DNA of 64,000 nt, taken from assembly GCF_000067205.1 (NCBI RefSeq), contig NC_010170.1, forward strand, positions 2,976,001 through 3,040,000. Direction: 5' to 3'. The translations under genes and the position numbers were made by a program. The notes under the pieces were generated by a model. That model saw only the letters and a list, made by a program, of their open reading frames with translations. It made no database searches and was not told where the DNA came from. This document shows, in pieces, positions 61,500 through 64,000 of the stretch. The stretch's first letter is position 1. The number at the start of each line of letters is the position of its first letter. The DNA comes from Bordetella petrii (lineage in GTDB: Bacteria > Pseudomonadota > Gammaproteobacteria > Burkholderiales > Burkholderiaceae_B).

Positions 61500-61521
61500 C
61501 CCCCACCTGTTCCGGTGGGGG
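61500..61521 (+). terminator. Hairpin after the tape measure gene
   Basis: CCCCCACC, loop TGTTCC, GGTGGGGG is a perfect eight-base stem 32 bases after the tape measure stop. It is followed by TATTTGTT, not a clean U-run. The 3' arm overlaps the right-end arm-site repeat. Confidence 0.6.
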
Positions 61522-61537
61522 TATTTGTTGGGGTATC
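61517..61537 (+). promoter_or_regulatory. Right-end GGGGGTA repeats (probable integrase arm sites)
   Basis: GGGGGTAT and TTGGGGTATC in the same order and orientation as the pair at 52741-52761. They lie 62 bp before attR. Together with the left pair they suggest two arm regions for integrase binding. Confidence 0.55.
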
Positions 61538-61599
61538 GACACCGACAACCAGAAGAAATATCCAGATTTCTTCTTTGTTTTCAATATATTATAAATTAT

Positions 61600-61619
61600 A
61601 TGAAACTCGCCACCTGGAA
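61600..61619 (+). other. attR core (20-bp direct repeat)
   Basis: Exact copy of 52582-52601. It supplies the start codon and first six codons plus two bases of the intact exonuclease III gene. Confidence 0.9.
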
Positions 61620-62382
61620 CGTCAATTCCCTGAAAGTGCGTCTGCCGCAAGTCCTAGACTGGCTGGCCGCCAACCCCGTGGACGCGCTGTGCCTGCAGGA
61701 ACTGAAGCTCACCGACGAGAATTTCCCGCTCGATGCCTTCACGCAGCTTGGCTACCACGCCGCGTGGGCCGGCCAGAAAACCTATAACGGCGTGGCCATC
61801 CTGTCGCGCGAACCGGGCGCGGCCATGGTGCGCAACATTCCGGGCATGGACGATCCGCAGCAACGGTTGCTGGCCGTGACGCTGCCCTCGCCCGCGGGCG
61901 ACGTGCGCGTCATCAGCGCCTATTGTCCCAACGGCCAGGCGCTGGAATCCGACAAATACGCGTACAAGCTGAACTGGTTCCAGCAACTGCGCGACTGGCT
62001 GGCCCAGGAGATACAGACCTACCCGCGGCTGGCCCTGCTGGGCGACTACAACGTGGCGCCCGCCGACGAAGACGTGCACAACCCCGCCAAATGGGAAGGA
62101 CAGGTGCTGGTGTCCGAGCCCGAGCGCGCGGCCTTTCGCGCCCTGCTCGACCTGGGCTTGGCCGATTCGTTCCGGCTCTTCGAGCAGCCCGAGAAATCAT
62201 TCAGCTGGTGGGACTACCGCCAGTTCGCCTTCCGCCGCAATGCGGGGCTGCGCATCGACCACATATTGTTGTCGCAACCGCTGGTGCCGCACTGCGTGGC
62301 CTGCGTCATCGACAAGGCGCCGCGCGCCAACGAACAGCCATCGGACCACGCGCCGGTAGTGGCCACGCTGCAGCTGGCCTGA
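61600..62382 (+). CDS. xth: Exodeoxyribonuclease III
   Basis: Exonuclease III cuts DNA at abasic sites and digests 3' ends during base excision repair. The 260-residue protein starts MKLATWNVNSLKVRLPQVLDWL and has the metal-binding Glu in CLQELKL, Tyr and Asp-Asn in LLGDYNVAPADEDVHNP, WWDYR and the final catalytic SDHAPV, all intact. The reading frame was preserved by integration because attR restores the start codon. Its original promoter remains at the far side of the element; transcription now must come from the AT-rich end of the element (61580-61599). No ribosome site precedes the ATG. Confidence 0.96.
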   Translation: MKLATWNVNSLKVRLPQVLDWLAANPVDALCLQELKLTDENFPLDAFTQLGYHAAWAGQKTYNGVAILSREPGAAMVRNIPGMDDPQQRLLAVTLPSPAGDVRVISAYCPNGQALESDKYAYKLNWFQQLRDWLAQEIQTYPRLALLGDYNVAPADEDVHNPAKWEGQVLVSEPERAAFRALLDLGLADSFRLFEQPEKSFSWWDYRQFAFRRNAGLRIDHILLSQPLVPHCVACVIDKAPRANEQPSDHAPVVATLQLA

Positions 62383-62530
62383 GCAGGCCGGCCCCGACGT
62401 TCGCGTCGGCCTCCACCGGCGCGGGCCGCGGCAAAGAATAAGCGCCCGCAAGCCGGGCAACGCGTAAAGCGAATCCGCCCATGTCGAATTGCTGACCGGC
62501 TTTGGAATGTGCTATATTTCTGCGCTTGTT

Positions 62531-62606
<76 letters not shown>

Positions 62607-62618
62607 AAATTCCAGATG

Positions 62619-62657
62619 GAAAAGCCTTGGAAACACCATGTGTTCCAAGGCTTTTTT
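62619..62657 (+). terminator. Terminator downstream of tRNA-Ala
   Basis: AAAAGCCTTGGAA, loop, TTCCAAGGCTTTTTT: a long stem with a U-run on the plus strand. Confidence 0.9.
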
Positions 62658-62679
62658 GTTTCTGGACCAGATTGTTTCT

Positions 62680-62735
62680 GGACCTGATTACGAACGCCGA
62701 TTACATCGGACCTGATTACGGACGCCGATTACCTC
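62680..62735. repeat. 28-bp tandem duplication
   Basis: Two adjacent 28-bp copies beginning GGACCTGATTACG (62680-62707 and 62708-62735) differ at two positions. A shorter TTTCTGGACC repeat lies just before. No function is apparent; the area between tRNA-Ala and the small membrane gene is otherwise empty. Confidence 0.85.
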
Positions 62736-62797
62736 GGCTTGGCGGCCGGCGCCGCCACCACGGCGCGGCCTGGCATGAAGCCATGGCCGCGCCGCCG

Positions 62798-62968
62798 CTA
62801 GAACGTCGATGCGCAATGCCCGCCCGTCGGGGCCTGGCCGGACCCGGCGGCGATGAGGGGGGGTTCCTGCCTGACGTTGACGGGATCGGACGTGGCCCAG
62901 TCCCACGCGAAGAAGGCGATCAGCACCAACCAGAACGCAACGGCCAGCTTGGAAACGTGTTTTTTCAT
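62798..62968 (-). CDS. Small membrane protein next to the YeeE-like transporter
   Basis: A 56-residue protein with a positively charged start (MKKHVSKL), one membrane helix (AVAFWLVLIAFFAWDWA) and a polar tail with one Cys (GGHCASTF). It begins 15 bp after the stop of the YeeE-like gene on the same strand, so the two are probably co-transcribed. I do not recognise the family. It may be a single-helix partner of the transporter. No strong ribosome site is visible. Confidence 0.6.
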   Translation of the reverse strand: MKKHVSKLAVAFWLVLIAFFAWDWATSDPVNVRQEPPLIAAGSGQAPTGGHCASTF

Positions 62969-62983
62969 GGTGGGCCCGTCCCG

Positions 62984-64000
62984 TCAGAAAGCGTAGTGGC
63001 GACGAATGCGCACGCCGATCAAAGAACCGCAGAATGCCACTGGCACCCAGATCCAGCCGTGCAGGCTGCCAGTGGAAATGCCGCTGACCATGGCGCCGAT
63101 ATTGCAGCCGAAGGCCAGCCGCGAGCTGTAGCCCAGCAGGAAGCCTGCCACGATGCCAACCACCCATTGCTGGCCCGTCAGCGGCGCGCGTTGCGTGGCA
63201 GACGAATTACCCGCGGCGACCAGCAAGGCGCCGGCCAGGATGCCGATGTTGGTGATCGAGGTGACATCCAGGAATACCGACTGCGACAGGTTGTGCAGAT
63301 TGACGGGCTGGCTCCAGAACGCATTGGCGGCCGGATCGAACACGCCAGCGGCCGTGGCGACCTTGGCCGCCCACAAGCCGAAGCCGTACACCACGCCCCA
63401 CGGCTGGCCGGCGATGACCAGATTGAGCATCGCCAGCGCGGCCAGCAGGATGGCGCCGATGAATAGGCGCCGGTTGAACCAGCTGGCGCCCTTGCCTACC
63501 CAGGCGCGCGCGGCCAGGCCCAGCAACAGCAGGCCGGCGCACGTCATGCCGAAGGCTTCCCAGGGGCCGAAGGTGGCCACCAGGCTGACGGGGCGCGTGG
63601 CGCCCAGTTGCAGCCATTGCTCCAGTTGAGCCGAACCCAGGAAGCTGCCGATGGCGAAGATGGGCAGGATGGTCATGTTCAGCGGCACGCCCATGCCGGC
63701 CTTGTACAGTGTGCCCGAGCCGCAGCCATCGGCCACCTGCATCGCGGCGCCGAAAACGAAAGCGCCCACCAGCAGGCTGATGCTGGGCGGCCCCAGTGCC
63801 GCGCCCAAATCGGTGGGAAACGCCGCCAGCAAGGGCATGCACACCGCGGCGGCAACTGCCAGCAGCACGAGTTGCGCCATGACGCCGCTGGGATCACGCT
63901 GCTCGATCAGGCGACGCCAGCCGGTAGTGAAACCGAAGCGCGCGCCGGCAAGCACAGCGCCCATGCCGATGCCAACCAGGAACAACACGGCCTGGCGCAA
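62984..64000 (-). CDS. YeeE/YedE (TsuA-like) sulfur-compound transporter, 5' end outside window
   Basis: A polytopic membrane protein of at least 338 residues; the upstream end runs off the window. It has the two conserved Cys motifs of this family, VADGCGSGTLYKAGMG and FGCNIGAMVSGISTGSLHGW, which in TsuA take part in thiosulfate passage through the membrane. Helices are regularly spaced. The likely role is import of thiosulfate or a related sulfur species, by family. It would be expressed with the small membrane protein downstream. A TsuB/TusA-like sulfur carrier is not seen in the window. Confidence 0.88.
   Translation of the reverse strand: MRQAVLFLVGIGMGAVLAGARFGFTTGWRRLIEQRDPSGVMAQLVLLAVAAAVCMPLLAAFPTDLGAALGPPSISLLVGAFVFGAAMQVADGCGSGTLYKAGMGVPLNMTILPIFAIGSFLGSAQLEQWLQLGATRPVSLVATFGPWEAFGMTCAGLLLLGLAARAWVGKGASWFNRRLFIGAILLAALAMLNLVIAGQPWGVVYGFGLWAAKVATAAGVFDPAANAFWSQPVNLHNLSQSVFLDVTSITNIGILAGALLVAAGNSSATQRAPLTGQQWVVGIVAGFLLGYSSRLAFGCNIGAMVSGISTGSLHGWIWVPVAFCGSLIGVRIRRHYAF

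Larger units (their letters stand above)
52582..61599 (+). mobile_element. 9.0-kb integrated phage-satellite-like element in the exonuclease III gene
   Basis: The element is bounded by a perfect 20-bp direct repeat, has an integrase next to attL and carries all genes on one strand. In order: integrase, AlpA, a 130-residue protein, DUF5906-like replication protein, iteron inverted repeats, a 60-residue protein, a capsid-like protein, small proteins including a ribbon-helix-helix type, a 25-residue hydrophobic peptide, a Nu1/TerS-like protein, an 88-residue protein and a tail tape measure protein. Large terminase, portal, protease, tail tube, baseplate and lysis genes are absent. Size and content match a satellite, not a complete prophage; a decayed prophage is the alternative, but the tight gene overlaps and intact ends argue against decay. 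Confidence 0.85.

Noticed and set aside
52582..61599. Ordinary decayed prophage
   Set aside because: The att repeats are perfect, genes are intact and overlap tightly, and a dedicated replication origin is present; this is kept as the main alternative but is less likely than a satellite.

Overview
The window is GC-rich, densely coded DNA that looks like a betaproteobacterium of the Bordetella/Achromobacter group (Alcaligenaceae). Supporting signs are the infC-thrS order, a Bug-type solute receptor beside a family III CoA-transferase, several TRAP and ABC uptake systems each beside a LysR-type regulator or its own small operon, a FimV-like protein, and a CadR/CadA pair. The assignment is inferred from gene content and style only; no database was searched.

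Layout. 1-2245: translation genes infC (partial, apparent ATC start) and thrS. 2609-3756: an RcsB-like response regulator and a free Hpt protein with no kinase nearby. 3758-5516: LysR regulator and an SDR oxidoreductase. 5647-8382: two lipopolysaccharide genes (O-antigen ligase, GT9 glycosyltransferase) bracketed by two copies of a ~68-bp sequence, so probably an acquired module. 8406-17294: cold shock protein, tRNA-Val, trpF, a TRAP transporter (dctP-dctQ-dctM), truA, a FimV-like protein with a collagen-like Gly-Ala-Ala stretch, and asd. 17498-17846: a 63-bp tandem repeat. 17931-25966: a peptide/glutathione-type ABC importer with gamma-glutamyltransferase and a divergent LysR gene. 26096-37401: a complete type II secretion core split into gspC-G-H-I-J-K-L-M-N, convergent gspD-gspE, and divergent gspF. 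37436-43589: glnB, nadE, an MscS channel, argH, a nitroreductase and cadR. 43691-52456: cadA, a polar amino acid (probably cystine) ABC importer, and a Bug receptor/citrate-lyase-like/CoA-transferase operon with a divergent LysR gene.

The most unusual segment is a 9,018-bp integrated element at 52582-61599. It lies in the first codons of the exonuclease III gene, flanked by a perfect 20-bp direct repeat that includes the start codon. It encodes a P4-type integrase, AlpA, a DUF5906-like replication protein followed at once by a GTAACGG iteron inverted repeat (probable origin), a possible HK97-like capsid protein, several very small proteins, a Nu1/TerS-like packaging protein and a 645-residue tail tape measure protein. 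It has no large terminase, portal, protease, baseplate or lysis gene. This content suggests a phage satellite that brings its own packaging specificity, perhaps its own shell, and a tail-length ruler, while depending on a helper phage for the rest. A 20-bp motif repeated ~56 bp upstream of both alpA and the capsid-like gene suggests one switch for both operons.

After the element come the restored exonuclease III gene, tRNA-Ala(CGC), a small membrane protein and a YeeE/TsuA-like sulfur transporter cut by the window edge. Most long antisense open frames are side effects of high GC and were left out.
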